From contig JAGVVL010000013.1 in assembly GCA_018287875.1 (NCBI GenBank), positions 4,030,001 to 4,094,000 on the forward strand: DNA of 64,000 nucleotides, written 5' to 3'. This DNA comes from Nigrospora sphaerica (taxonomy: Eukaryota > Ascomycota > Sordariomycetes > Amphisphaeriales > Apiosporaceae). The notes below the pieces were generated by a model that worked only from the letters and a program-made list of their open reading frames with translations, made no database searches and was not told where the DNA came from. The position numbers and the translations under genes are program-made. This document shows, piece by piece, positions 1-12,154 of the stretch (its first letter is position 1; each line of letters begins with the position of its first letter).

Positions 1-557
1 TATGTTAAGTTAATAAGGGGCGTCTTTTATCCTCTATAATATCCGGAGTTTATTAACGATTCGTGGAGAAAATAGTTTCCTTAAGCTCTGCTATCGATTA
101 ATGCGGGTACTTTATATCCTATAACCTATACTAGTAGTACTAGCAGTTTATGTTTATCGCGGTAGTGTTTTCCTTTATTACCTATCGTATATAAGGACTT
201 ATAGTTTTGTTAAGTTAAGTGTAGTCTCTTTACAAATAGCATCGGTCTTTTCCCGACTTCTGAGTTTGTTATTGGCGAGTAGCTTTAGCTTACCTTACCG
301 TTTCCATATTTATTTAAGCGCCTTAGCGTCTTAGGTATCCTGTGTATTCTCTTAAGGTTAGGTCGTTATTAGATAACGATATATATTCTATTAAATCGAT
401 AGTCTTTAGTATTGACGTTTTAATTAATAAGGCTTCTTCTTTTTTATATAAGGTGGAGTTATATAATATTAAAACTCGGATAAGTTCCCTTACCTTATGT
501 CCTTTTAGGGGCATAATTAAGTGTGCCTTTTATTATTCGCGGACCTTCTATTTATAA
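1..557 (-). pseudogene. gypsy-2 gag end and protease relic
   Basis: The minus strand matches the gag-protease junction of the copy at 51592-52100. A 63-codon open stretch (514-323) matches residues read at 51600-51740 there, including a shared Tyr-Thr-Gly-x-Arg-Arg segment just after a stop. The retropepsin region follows below 300, with the aspartate motif lost to substitution. Base composition is far more AT-rich than the homologous copy. No product is expected. Confidence 0.75.
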
Positions 558-836
558 AGAACTTTTAACTTTATTTATACTTTGGCCTTTTTAAGTCCGT
601 GGATATAGTATTAGTGCGTCGCATACTGGTGCTATTCGAGTTCTCTATCTACGTAGGCTTGTGGATATTCGAGAGGTGCTTTAAGTAATATAAACCCACT
701 TCGTTCCGTGAGTTTGACGATAGTTTTGTCAACTTTCTTTAAGGTATACAGGTGATGAAGTGCTTATCTAGGGACCCGTCGAGGAAATATATAGTTTCGG
801 AGCTTCTCTTTTAGGTGGTGGAAATAGGCGTTGTAA
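558..836. other. AT-rich gypsy-2 gag remnant, no intact frame
   Basis: This stretch lies between the readable gag/protease relic and the ATAT target duplication of gypsy-1. It continues the gypsy-2 sequence interrupted at 840 and resumed at 15015. No open frame or motif is visible. Confidence 0.5.
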
Positions 837-840
837 ATAT

Positions 841-1164
841 TAGAACAGACAAACACTAGGTGTAGTGCCTGGTGGAAAGACGCGGTCGTGAGGTCGATCC
901 CTGATAATGTGATAGACATGCCCTCGATTTAGGACGTGCAAGTCCTTGATCAAGGGTATGTCTATCACCCAAGTAAAAGTGAGGTCCAACTGGGACAATA
1001 ACTGGGACAAAACGGTTACGAGTGATGGTCTCAAAAGATAAAAGGAAGTGAACATGTCTTGTTGTTGTCTTATCTCTACGGTGGAAGCTGGACGGCTACT
1101 TATAGGTGCAAGTCCTTGATCAGACCCCTGGCATTGGGTGCTTACGTACCCTAGCCCCGTCTTA
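841..1164 (-). repeat. 3' LTR of gypsy-1
   Basis: This 324-bp repeat aligns end to end with 14687-15010 with about three transitions. Its outer flank is ATAT at 837-840, matching 15011-15014. Read on the minus strand the 5' copy starts TGAGAC and both copies end TTCTA, so the 3' end is TA rather than the usual CA. This copy starts TAAGAC, a G-to-A change. Two CTTGATCA palindromes are present near 948 and 1111. Confidence 0.93.
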
Positions 1165-1287
1165 ACCGTCCCCCAGTTGGGAAGCGATCGTACCGAATGT
1201 CAAAATGAAAAAGCATCACAACTAAAATACAGTGTGTGTGAGAGCGACCAGACTCTAATGAAGGGGCTAGTCTATACAAGGCCTTGA

Positions 1288-4071
1288 TTAGTCTGATACC
1301 CCGTAGATGTCCTCCTCAATCTCCTCAGGCTCGTTCCCTGCGACCATTCCTGCGCGACGGGCAGCGCGCTCTTGTCGGCCTCTATGGACCGGCAAGTTCT
1401 GTCGCTAAGCGTCCTGCAAGGCGGTCATGCGAAGTCGCATGTCGTTCCATCCGCGCCAGTCCGCAGGCGCCGTGGGAATGGGACGGGTCAGAGCGTCCTC
1501 TCTGGTATCCCCAACCCTTGCGTAGCTTAAGCGACCTCCTTGATCAAGGGCTTGCGCCCGTTGTCCTCTTGTTATTCCCAGGTAGGAACCGTCAATGTCG
1601 GAGACAAGGTCTTGCCCTGTGCTGCTTGGGTCGTATGTGTATGTCGGCATGGGAGGCTGCTTGTGGTGCTTGCTCTTAGTTAATGTACCGACCTAAGGGT
1701 ACTCGCTCTTTGTTAAGTCCATGTCCGGATCCGTGGGGTTGTCCTGCGTAGGCTCCTCGGTATGCGCTGCTTGTGCGGGCTCTGGGTTACTGGCGGTATG
1801 TCTCTCCGACCTGGTGGATCGACGGGTCTGTCGTCGGCCTCTGTCTGCTGGACCTCCTGGCGTGGGTCGCTCTTGAACAGCGGCTTCCTCAGGGATTGTG
1901 GCCGGGATCTGGCCTCTGGAAGTCGTTCTCGTCAATCCGCTGTTAGATGGGCCTGCTGTTGGCTCGTTGCCAGTGTCGCCAGGTCTCTGTGAAGAGCTTA
2001 ACCTAAGGGTAGCAGCCGTACGCGTAGGCGTGGGAGTCGTCAATGTCATATTCGAGATACCTCTGCGCGTTAATTCTCTAGCTGAGGGCGGCGCTATGCG
2101 ACCACCAGATGGCTGACCTGACGCCTGGCCTGTGGACGATCCCCTCTGTCTGTTGGGCGGTGTGGATGGTGCTTGTCTCTGATCAGGCCGTGCTCTGGCG
2201 GCAGGCGTTGATTCTTGGGAGGCTGGTCTCGATGCTGGTCGTGATGATTGTCTTGTTGACGTCTGTGTGGACGGTGTATCCGGATCAGTGTTCACTGCGG
2301 CCCAGGTCCGCTGCATGTCCACATTCAACCCAACTGACGCTGCCAGTTCGTTGACCATGACATAGTCCAATTGGTTCTCCACCCCGCGCAGCTTGCTAGA
2401 GATGTGCACGAAGTTGCTGTCCTTATTGATGTTGTACACCATCTAGATGACTGACAGAGCTATGTAGGCGTGGCGCCAGCGTTGCTGTCGGTTATAATAG
2501 CAGGGCGTCCAGCTGATCTTGAGGTTCGGGAACCTGTCGGCAAGGTTGGCTCTGCTTAAAGCCTATCGAAACAACTCTCCTGTGTTTTCGGCAACGACCT
2601 GGTTATCTTTGTCGCCAAACGTGTACACCATAGCACGCTGTAGTCCTGGTGTAAAGATCACCAGCGGCCAAGGACTATAGTCCTCATCGTCATGCGCTGC
2701 TCTGCAGATGCAGATGTAGCCGTCCGCGTAGGTCGTTCGCAATCGTGCTTGCATGTCGTTGTTTAGGTCGTTTAGGGCGTTGGGCTTGTCGTCAAGCGCC
2801 GACGGTGTGTCTTCCGTCAAACACCACCTGAGCGTCGTGTTGATCATCGATGTGAGGGCGTCAAAGTCCGCTCTTAGTATAGTCTTGCCTTCGGCGTACC
2901 TGAAGATGGTACGAAGGACAGCGTCCTGAGTTCCTGTCTTCCAGTTCTTCTGGTTCGTGATGGGCAAGGGTCTTGTCAATGACTCGCGCATGGTCTTGAT
3001 CGGGGTTGACTGTAGTGAGTCCCAGCTGCGTACTGGTGTGTCGTCCCTTGTGGTGCTTTCCCACTTTGGCATGGGTACCGAGGATCTCTCGCGTCCAATT
3101 ACTCTCCCTAGGTTCTCCAGTTCGTCCCAGTGGAGTGAGCTGATCCTTGATCCGGGCTTGGTCTCTGCAGACAAGTACTTAGGCGACTCTTCTAGGGGTA
3201 GGAGGTTGTCTTTATTGGTTCCATAGTTATCGATACCGAAACGGAAGTTGCAGTTCTTCTGTATGACCTGGTATATCCGTTGTATAGCAGCGGTGAAGTT
3301 GCGTTAATTAACGACTTCCCTGACGACCTCCTTAATCAATGTACCTTAAGAGAGGTGCCAGGCTAGCAGGATCATGAAGTGGTTGTCTGCCCAGCATGCA
3401 CTCGCGTGGATGCCCTTGTAGATGTGGACTGCTTTCCCCCAGTTGCCTTCACGTCTCCCGTCTAGGATGCGCTCCCAGACCACTCGGCCGGCGTGGTACC
3501 CATAGTCGAGGTACTAGTCGTCTGTTATTTTAAAAGGGGAGAAAACGTGGAGCCGATTCTTATCGTAGACGCACAGCAGGTGGTTCTCTCTGTCGCTGTC
3601 TGGGTGCTTCGCGTTGATCATGATGGCAAAGTTGTCGCATAGTCCTTTCTCCCAGTTGGACCTGGCTATAGGTGAGATGTGCTCTTTCTATGTGCTGTGG
3701 TTTGTGTTGATCGTGCTAAGGAAGACCGTTCTTTTGTTCGCATTCTATAACAGCGCCAGGATCTTCTCGGTGTCTGGGTAACTGACTGGTCTTTTTAGTA
3801 CGAACCGACGTACTGCTTCCTAGATCGCTGCTGAGTATGCAGTTGGTTCCGCTCGGTCGCGGGTCACTTTCTTGGCCTTGGTCGCGACTGCCGTGTCCGG
3901 AAGCTTTGTGATCAAGGGAATACCGTCCTCACTGCGTTCGAATAGATGGCTGATTAGGAGGTTGTCGTTGGTCTCGACGCTCCAGAGGTTAGCGTCATAA
4001 TCCTTCGCAATACTCTCTTATAGTGCCACCAGCGCTGCCTTCTTCCCTTGGAAGACGTTGAAGTCTTCCAT
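1288..4071 (-). pseudogene. gypsy-1 ORF3, about 927 codons, function unknown
   Basis: A single minus-strand frame runs from the ATG at 4071 to the TAA at 1288, broken only by TAG and TAA codons, most at positions where Gln would read naturally. The N-terminal 500 residues look globular. Near 3660-3530 are strand-like segments around a His-Leu-Leu-Cys-Val-Tyr-Asp run, and near 3390 an Asp-Asn-His-Phe segment. Together they faintly recall a Ulp1-like fold without its catalytic Cys. The C-terminal third (2300-1700) is Ser/Thr/Pro/Gln/Arg-rich and probably disordered. No signal peptide or membrane span is seen, so an envelope role is unlikely. I do not recognise the protein. Confidence 0.55.
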
Positions 4072-4554
4072 CTGGCCGAAATGGACGTCTTCTATAGTGG
4101 AAAGTCTTGATCAAGACAGGAAGGTGATCAAGGTAGAATAGGGTTCCTTAATAGTGTGCAGTTCGGGGGTACGAGTAGTGTGTGATGTTCTCTGGTGACC
4201 AGAGGTGCAGAGGATATTGTTAGAGGGAAGAGGAGTGCTTGCGGGAGCAGAGGAGCGATGTTAGATACTTATCCTTGGAGGCTTTTGGCCAGGAGACTCC
4301 AGGTCGCTTTGTGACTCGTAAGGAGGGCGCGTGACTGCTTTCAGTGAGTTGTTGATTACGGTATTGAATGGCCATCCGATGTTGTTAGTCACTTGTTGTT
4401 ATTTGGCGTTGGGAATAATTACGGAGTCTCGACCTGACTAGGCTGTATCCGTCCTTGTTCTTCTTTTGTTCTTTGCATCATTGCGCCTCTGGTCTCTCTT
4501 CGTCCCCCAGAACAACACATACACTCATGTCTTCATTGTCTTGATCAACATCTT

Positions 4555-5467
4555 CCTCAAGTTGTCGCCATATCTTCCCAGCATCTGGAGCAGTACCGGC
4601 TGCCTCTCTTATCGCAGTCGTAGCGGCAGGGGTTTCGCGACGGGGCTGTGTACACTGTGCGCGCTAACGAAGCAATCCATTTGATGCCGGCTGTTGAGGA
4701 AGGCGACGAAATGGTTGAACTGCATCTCGACAACTTGTCGCAGGTGCGCAAGTTCTTCTTGGAGCACTCGGAGTTTGGCAAGGGTAGGCGCGACAAGAAT
4801 TCGAAGTCGATTTCGTATACTTATTTGGCGGTAAGTCGCTTCCCTTTAACCAGTGTGCTTGGCCCCGTTCTGACCGGTGGAATGTCTTGATCAGATCCTG
4901 GGCCATCTGACCATCACCACTATGCCCTCCAATGAGCACACCTATTTGCAGTGGGTGTTCGATAGAGCGTTGTTCGAGGGGAAGGATAATCAGGCTGTCC
5001 AGAACATCTTAGGGTGGTACCGCCCTGATCAACAGCTTCCACCTATCTTTGTGGAGGCAAACTGTGGTGGTCCCTTCGGCTAGGTTATCGGCAAGTTGCT
5101 ATCCCGAGGAGAGACAGCAGCTGCTGTCCTGGTCCAGGCGTATGGGAAAGCAAACCCCATGCCTTGCGAACATTGCGAGTCCCTACTACGGGATGCTGAT
5201 ACGGAGGACACGCGCGGTATAGCGCTATTCTTCGGTTGTGTTTCTCTCCCTCAATATCATGCGAGTTACGGTAACTGCTTGATAGTTGGACGCAATACCT
5301 CGTGCAGCTGGTGTATCCATGGGAAGATGCTTGGAGATCTTCAGAAGAGGGCAAAGACGAAGCTCGGTCTGTCGTCTGCTGATACTAAGGGCGGCTTGGT
5401 CATCAAGGGAAAGGAACTGGAAAAGATAAGCAGGGATTCCTTTATTGTCCAGGCTTCGTGGAACTGA
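4555..5467 (+). pseudogene. Antisense spliced Cys-rich gene inside gypsy-1
   Basis: This gene is opposite in direction to the retrotransposon, between pol and ORF3. Exon 1 runs to 4830 and the intron is 4831-4897 (GTAAGT to a CAG acceptor). Joining keeps phase 0 and gives one frame to the stop at 5465-5467. A TAG at 5081-5083 interrupts exon 2 and another lies at 4621-4623; both could be CAG or TGG before mutation. The C-terminal 100 residues hold C-x2-C, two single Cys and a final C-x2-C, reminiscent of fungal DUF3716 domains. That resemblance is from memory and weak. The start codon is not resolved. The function is unknown. Confidence 0.5.
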
Positions 5468-5948
5468 GGTAGGGGGAAAGGTGTACGCTGCGCCTGTGTG
5501 TACCCTTGATCAAGGCATGCGCGTTCGGAGTCTGGTCTTTCTTTGGTCTTTATAGGCCAGCTTCATGCTAAGGCCATAATTCATATCTAATCGTCTTCTT
5601 CATCGTCGCTTTTCAAGTTAAGATATGCTGCTGTGCTGGACAGCAGTCATCAGGTAACGAGTGGAATATTCTAATCGGCGCTTTAAAGCGCAGGATCTGA
5701 ACTGAATATCGTCGTAGGGGTACAACACGTCCCCCAGAACAGTAAAAAGGAAAACGGGAAATCGGTGAAACTAAGGAACTGTGCAGCGAAAGTACCACGA
5801 CTGTCCCTTTTAAACAAGGTCGTTGGGAGGCCTAAAAGTACTCGGGATACTTAACGTAGCCTTCCCGTGTGCCCAAAGGGATCTCAACTTGAATTCTTGA
5901 CTGGGTCGGCGGTAGTCCTGAACTCGTGGCTTCATCGATGCTGATTTC

Positions 5949-8900
5949 TTACGGAGGTTTCTTTAGTGGTCTGCCCCTTCTTTTCGGGGGTGGTTTGTCT
6001 TGATCAGGACCAGGTATAGGTGCTTGAAGGTCCTCCTGACTCCATCTATCCTTGTCGGTATTAAGCGGTTCCCAGGTTCCGTCGGGGTCCTTCCTAAAGG
6101 CCTTCAGCCTGTCGCCGTAAAAGACTCCTCGGATGGGGACTCCTGTGACGTCTTAGAGCTTGAAACGGTTGTGAGGCAACGCTTCGACGATCCTGTATGG
6201 TCCCATCCATCGGTACTGGAGCTTCCGGTCGTTGGACATGTCGATGTGGCGGACGTAGTCGTAAGCAAGGACCAGATGCTCAGTCGTCAGCGGTGAACTT
6301 CGTAACTTGGCCTTGTTACGTTAATCAACGTCTTACGCACGTCGTTTTCTCTGAGACGCGATCGCTTAGCAAGTCGCTTCGATGTCCGCAGGTCGGTTCT
6401 CTAGTATTCGCACCCTTCTGGTGATCAGCTCTTCTTGGCTTATATCTTCGTTCCAGTTCATGATCCGCCACGTCGGAATGCTCAATTCGAAGGGTATTAA
6501 GGGTTCCCTTCCGTACAGGAGTCGGTATGAGGACATGCCAAAGTACCGGACCACGGTCCTGTCGGCCCACACAACTAGGGGTAGTAACGCCACCCAGTTC
6601 TTGCCAGACCCGTCGGTTATCTTCATTAGCGACTTAGCAATGCTCTTGTGCCCGTTCTCGATTAAGCCTTGAGTCTTCGAACTGTAGGCGGGTCCTGGTG
6701 TGACTGTGAAGCCTAACTTCTTGCCAGCCTTGATGACCTCTCCTTTGTTTTCTGGGCCGTTGTCTACTTTGAGGCGCTGGAAGCAGCCATGCTAGTAGAT
6801 GATGCGTGACTTAATGAACCGCACAATGGTTGCCGAGTTGATCTTCTTTAATACCATGGCCTCAAGGTAGCCTGATGCTTCGCAGCGCGCTTCGACAGTT
6901 GCGGTGAATCCTTGGTAAGCTGGCATGTACTATACGTCGAGTACCCAGGTCTGAAGGATATCTGTAGGTTCCGTCCAGAGTTGCGCATCTATTGGTCGCT
7001 AATTAGAGGCTTTCGCACACTGGAGGCACTCTGACTGCCACTGCTTAACATCAGTGTATATATTGGCCCACCAGTATAAGTTGGCAATCCTCTTGTAGGT
7101 CGCGTCTCGACCTTTGTGTCCGAGATCCTCGTGTGCCTAGGCGAAGATATTCTTCTTCTGATTAAGGCTTTCCACAGCTCTGCGTGGTAGTGACTTGGCT
7201 GTGGCCTTACGAAACATTACTCCTTCGTGGACAAAGAAGCAGGTGGCTTCCGTCTTGAACGTAGTGACTACTCTCCTTAGGTGGGGAGTAGTAGGGTCTT
7301 GTAATTGGTCTGGCAGCTGTAATGTCTCTAGGTAGTGGCGATACTCGGCTAGCTTCGTCTGTGGGTTCTGTTAATCAGGCTCGGTTATGTTGATCTTGGC
7401 GTTAATGAAGTCGTCAATGTCCCCTTCGTTCGCGTCATCGATATTGTCGGATAGTCCTCTGCCCTTACATGACAATGCATCCGCGATGACGTTCTTCTTG
7501 CCTGGCAAGTGGTGTACTTCGAAAGCGAACAGCTTGATGTATGCCAGCCACCTTGTCAGTGGTGCTGATGGCAGTAGGTTCATTGAACAGTCATTGAGCT
7601 GGTCTCGCAGCGTCTTAGCGTCCGTTTCCAGTCTAAACTCGGCGCCAAAGAGGTACAGTCGTAGGCGCCGTAAGGCTCTAACGATGGCGAGACACTCCTG
7701 CTTGCCGGAGTCGTACTTTTTCTCGGCGTCGTTCCAACATCCGGACTCGAAGCGAATTGGCCGGTGCTTATCGTTAATTAGTTGGCCAAGTTCAGCTCCC
7801 CAGCCTGTACCAGATGCGTCGGTCCTGAGGTAGAACTGATAGGTACCGTACTCTGGTTTTCGAAGCGCAACTGCGTCTGCGATCTCGTTCTTTAGGGTAT
7901 TGAGTGCTTGATCTTAATTAGGACCCCAGGTGAAGGGCGCTCCTTTCCGTAGTAGCTCTATTAAAGGTTGCGATTTCATAGCATAGTGGTTGATCCATGC
8001 TCTAAAGCATCCTGCCATACCGAGGAAGCTCCTTACTTCACTGACGTCTCTGCAGGCGTTCCACTCGCGGATCTTCATAACCTTCCTCTCGGGTGGCTTG
8101 CAGCCATCGGAACCGCACATGTAGCTAACGATTTCGATCTGGCGCTGGCACCATTGGGACTTAGCGCCGTTAATGGAAACTCCGGCGAGCTCTATGTTGA
8201 ATAGCACGGCATCCAGGTTCTCTAGATGTTCCAGCATAAAGCGTCAGATGCTAGGGAAGCGCTCTTAATCAGCATAACGCTCCGTGGGTCCTTTAACTGG
8301 GACGTCGTCGAAGAAGAAATCGGCCTTTTCCTTGGGAATGTTAAACAAGATCCTGGACATCACTCGAATGAAGTGACCTGGTGAATTGGTAAATCCTTGC
8401 GGTAATGTTGTCTGTTGTAGGACTCCAAGCGGTGTGGAGAACGCTGTTATGTCTCTCGAGGTCTCTGCGAGTGCGCAGTGGTCGTATCCCGAGAATAAGT
8501 CGAGTCCAGTGAGTATCTGACAGTTTGCGAAGGGCTCAGCGAACTCGTCGCTACCTCTAGGCAGGAGCGCGTCTTTAATCGTGACACCATTAAGGCGTGT
8601 AGCTGAATTGATAAGGCGTACGCTCCCGTCCTTTTTCGCAACGACGAACCAGCTGTTGCGGTATGGTCCGTGGCATTCCTTAAGCCAACCTCTCTCGAGT
8701 CGTTTCTTTAGGGCCTCAATTGCTTTTGGTAGTAGCGCTCCAGGGATTGGGACGTTCTTTACTTGCCATGCCATATGCGGTACCGTCCGAATGTTGTATA
8801 GGGGTGAGATCTCGTGTCGGATTTGGCCCATCTCCATTGGGTCCCATGCTAGACAGGCTTCCCGATTCTGTAAGATCTGCTTTAGGACGGCCGTTTCTTG

Positions 8901-9520
8901 AGGTGTGAGCTCTAAGGTCTTGAGCTGATTAAGGACTTCCGCCTATCTGTCGTCGGTTAACCTTTGTCCTAATGGCATGGTCGTGAAGCGTGGTTGCATA
9001 TTCTTTATTGGCCCGTCCTTTGTTCTCGCAGGCATCTCGATTCCTGCCAGCACTGCACCTTTCCAAGACGTGGAGCCTCCTGGAATGTTACCATCTAAAG
9101 GGTAGTCGTCGACAGGTTGGACCTTTTGCGCCACTGTTTTGTACATGGTGTTGACTTGACTCGAGATAGCGTGTTGTCGGACCTCCTGTCCTCGCTGGAG
9201 AGATGAGGGCAGTCCTGATCTGCGGCTCGTAGCCCCATTGTCCCCCATAACCTCATCTCGAAGCGACCGTAGAAAGTCCAGTAGGGTATCGTCCGAGAAT
9301 CCCAGGAGGACATTATCCTCATGCTCATCGTATAGTGGAGACTCTTAATCAGTGCTATCCGCCGCTCTGATGACGTTCAGGGAGAATGCTGTTAGTGCGA
9401 TCTTCTCAGAATCCTTGTTGGGGTGGTGCAGCCTTTGGATGCTACTACGTCGGCTGACAAGCGCAGTAGCCTGGCTTTTTCCGTCGCTGTGGCCATTGAT
9501 CGAGACTTTCCACTAGTCTG
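5949..9520 (-). pseudogene. gypsy-1 pol: RT, RNase H, integrase
   Basis: One minus-strand frame covers pol with sporadic TAG, TAA and TGA codons (8943, 8265, 7914, 7371, 6366). RT runs about 8840-8265, with Phe-Phe-Asp-Asp in place of the usual Tyr-x-Asp-Asp. RNase H (7900-7400) shows Thr-Asp-Ala-Ser and Ala-Asp-Ala-Leu-Ser. Integrase (about 7150-6400) shows the HHCC zinc region, the second Asp in Val-Asp-Asn-Gly-Pro-Glu-Asn and the Glu in Ile-Glu-Asn-Gly-His. A GPY/F module lies near 6200-6050. The last residues before the stop at 5949 are basic with an AT-hook-like Arg-Gly-Arg-Pro. No chromodomain is visible. Confidence 0.85.
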
Positions 9521-12154
9521 CTTCTCGTCTGGTGTGATGGGGACTCTAATCTTCGTGTTGCTAATCAAGAATTCCGCTGAGGGCTTCGTATCCACAGGAA
9601 CGTTGTAGATAAGCGTAGCACGTGTCTTTGATAGGAAGGGCAAGCTAAGGATCATGTCGTGGCCTGTTGTCTCTGCGCGCACCACTGCAAAGTTGTCCTT
9701 CACCTTACAGTCGGCGAGCCACATGTAATCCTCTAACATGCCAACGGTGCTAGTGGGCTTGTCGGTCTCCGACCATCCTTTGATTGGCATTGTTCCGTCG
9801 ACCACGTACAGCGAGTTCTGTTCGCAATAGCGCGACGAGATAATGTTGAGCGCCGCCCCTGTGTCGACTAGGGCCCAAAGGATGCTCTCATCTCCAGTTA
9901 GTCCGACTCTCACTGGGATCCTTCCCAAGGGCTTTGTCCCGACTGATATGCTCGCAATCCTCTCGATAAGCCGCGCATCCTTCTGATCAGGGGTTCGGTC
10001 GAGTACCGCAGGTAAGCCCTCTATACTGGCTTCTAGTTGTTTGGTGCTTGTCCGTACCAAGTTGACCGTCCCAGGGTAAATACTTTCGTCGTCCTTAGGT
10101 CTCGTCCTTATGCTCCTGATGACGCGCTTAGTTGCCGTCTCGAAATTAACGACCTCCTCAATTCCTTGTTGTCTTTCGACGCTCTCCTTTGCTAACTCGA
10201 GCAATCCGAGACCAGCGGCTGGGACTTCACTTATCAGGTCCAGCAGGCTGATCGCGATGTTCTTGTCGCCGACAGTTCGCTGCAGTCGTTCCTTCCAGCG
10301 CTTGACATCTTGATCAGTGGTCTGCGCAGACAGTCTCATCTCTGGCCCCATCGACTGGCTGGGCTCAGCGTCCTTCATGACGTATGAACCATCGTTCTTA
10401 CGTATACGCTTCTCGGCAGCGTTCATAGCCGTCTCTATGTCCGAGTCCTGGATCTCTTCGACTGTCGCGACTCGGGCGATCGGTTCCTGCTTGGCTTGTA
10501 CGACCCGGAACCCATCGTTGTCATAGCCAGTGACTTCGTACTGGAAATCTTGCCCAGGTGCGGTAGCGACCGTGAGGTTGTCGCAGAGTTCGATAGTGGT
10601 GACGGAGGGGGTCTTTACGCCTTGATTAACGATGCGCCCATGCTGCTGGCTCTCTTCGGCTTTGTGTATGGCGACGTCCTCTTAGGTGATCTGGCTGGGC
10701 GTCGTAAGGAACAGCATATTCCTAGCAATCGCCTGTTGTCTGTACGTCCCCCTCCGATTGACGAAAATGTCCTTCAGCAACTCCCAAAGGTAAGGGATCC
10801 TTCGGCGTCTTGTCCAATCGTTCAGGTCTTCCTGGAGCCATTCGCCTGGTTCCGAACAGGTGCCTATCCGCCATTGCTTAAGGTCCGGCATAAAGTGAAC
10901 CACCTTCTCCTATTCCAGGTAAGCCTTGCAAGGGCACCGCGGGCTCTTATGGTCAGGCTTGCCGTAAACATAGCAGCTATCGAAATCATGGAACTAGATG
11001 AACTCTGGTCGGCTCTCAGGGATGATCCTGTCGAACGAGCCTCGTCCCCCTCGACCTCCTTAGCCGAAGCGAGAGTAACCGGAGGGTCCCATGGCGTTGA
11101 TCTAGGGTGGGTCGCGTTGATCATCGCGTGCTCCCAGTGCCGTCATCATCTGGATCCTCATGTTTTCCATCATCGCTCGAACTTCATCCATTGGGTCTGG
11201 CTGGCTTGGCTTCTGCTGCTGCTGAGGCTGAAAAGGCTGGTACGGATTAACCGGCGGAGGTTGCTAAGCCTGGACTGGCGGGTTCAGTTGTCTTGCGGTG
11301 CGCGCGGTCCTCTAATCGTGTATCGCTTGCTCTTCCGCATGGATCCTGGCGCTCTCAGGGTCTAGTCCGTTGGCGAAGGTGATTTCCTTAATTATCCACT
11401 TTAGCATGTGACTGCAGGTCTCCTGGTAGTCGGCTCCAGGGTTCCATTTGTACAGCTTATGTTGGATAGACAGGTGGAATCTCTTGATTAAACCTTCCTT
11501 TGTCGCCCTGGCATGCGATCCAGTGGATCCGGCCACGTTCTTAAGCTCCTACGCGAGGCGCTGGTGTTCTTGAATGTAGCTGTGGATCTCCTTATAGTCG
11601 CTCAGCTTTGGTCCCGACTCAAGGTCGTTCAACTTCTGCGTGACTGGAATCTGCTGCAGCAGATCCCCCATCTTGAACTCCGAGATCATGTTGGCCTTCA
11701 TCTCTCTCTAAGTCTTGCTTTTGTCGAGACAATTCTTGACATTGAACAGCGTCTGCTGACCCTCGCAATAGGCCAACACTTCGTCTATCAGGTCTTGATC
11801 AGAGAATCCGTACCTTCGTATGTGCAGGTCAAACATCTCGAGAAAGCTGGACACGTTGTTCCTATCAAAACGCAAGTGGGGGTATCTGCTGGGGTCCGGA
11901 GGGGGTCGCGATATCGCCCATACCCAGGGAGGAACTTCCATTGGATGCGCATGGCCTTGATTAGGATGAGGATAAGCAGGACCTGGCCCGTCTTGCGTTC
12001 CTTTTCCTTTCTCAGTTGCCATTGCATCCAGTTGGTCAGGGTCTGCCTGCGAATGTTGCTGGTGGACTTCGTCGTTCGGCGTCTTCTCAGGGGTATTGTC
12101 AATTGCAAGGCTTTTTAGGGCAAAGTTCTGATCAGAGTCGTCGGAGGTAGACAT
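9392..12154 (-). pseudogene. gypsy-1 gag-protease (gag-pro), interrupted
   Basis: Gag and protease share one minus-strand frame from the ATG at 12154 to 9392, broken by several TAG/TAA codons (for example at 11708 and 10682), each where Gln would fit. Gag has a Pro/Gln-rich segment near 11200-11300. A CCHC zinc knuckle lies near 10930-10980; its second Cys reads Tyr (TGT to TAT). The retropepsin has the catalytic Asp-Thr-Gly-Ala near 9860 and a flap-like region after it. Gag packages RNA and the protease cleaves the polyprotein. The RT frame is offset from this one, with both frames open over about 9430-9520, so a frameshift may have been the normal way to make pol. Confidence 0.8.

Noticed and set aside
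1288..4071. Envelope gene of an errantivirus-like element
   Set aside because: No signal peptide, membrane span or furin-like site is visible in the frame.
10496..11365. 289-codon plus-strand ORF
   Set aside because: It is antisense to gag, which shows the zinc knuckle and continues into the protease; the plus frame has no motif.
1288..12154. Reassigned genetic code (TAR read as Gln)
   Set aside because: Host genes in the same window end with TAA and TGA, and the codons are explained by CpA-to-TpA mutation.
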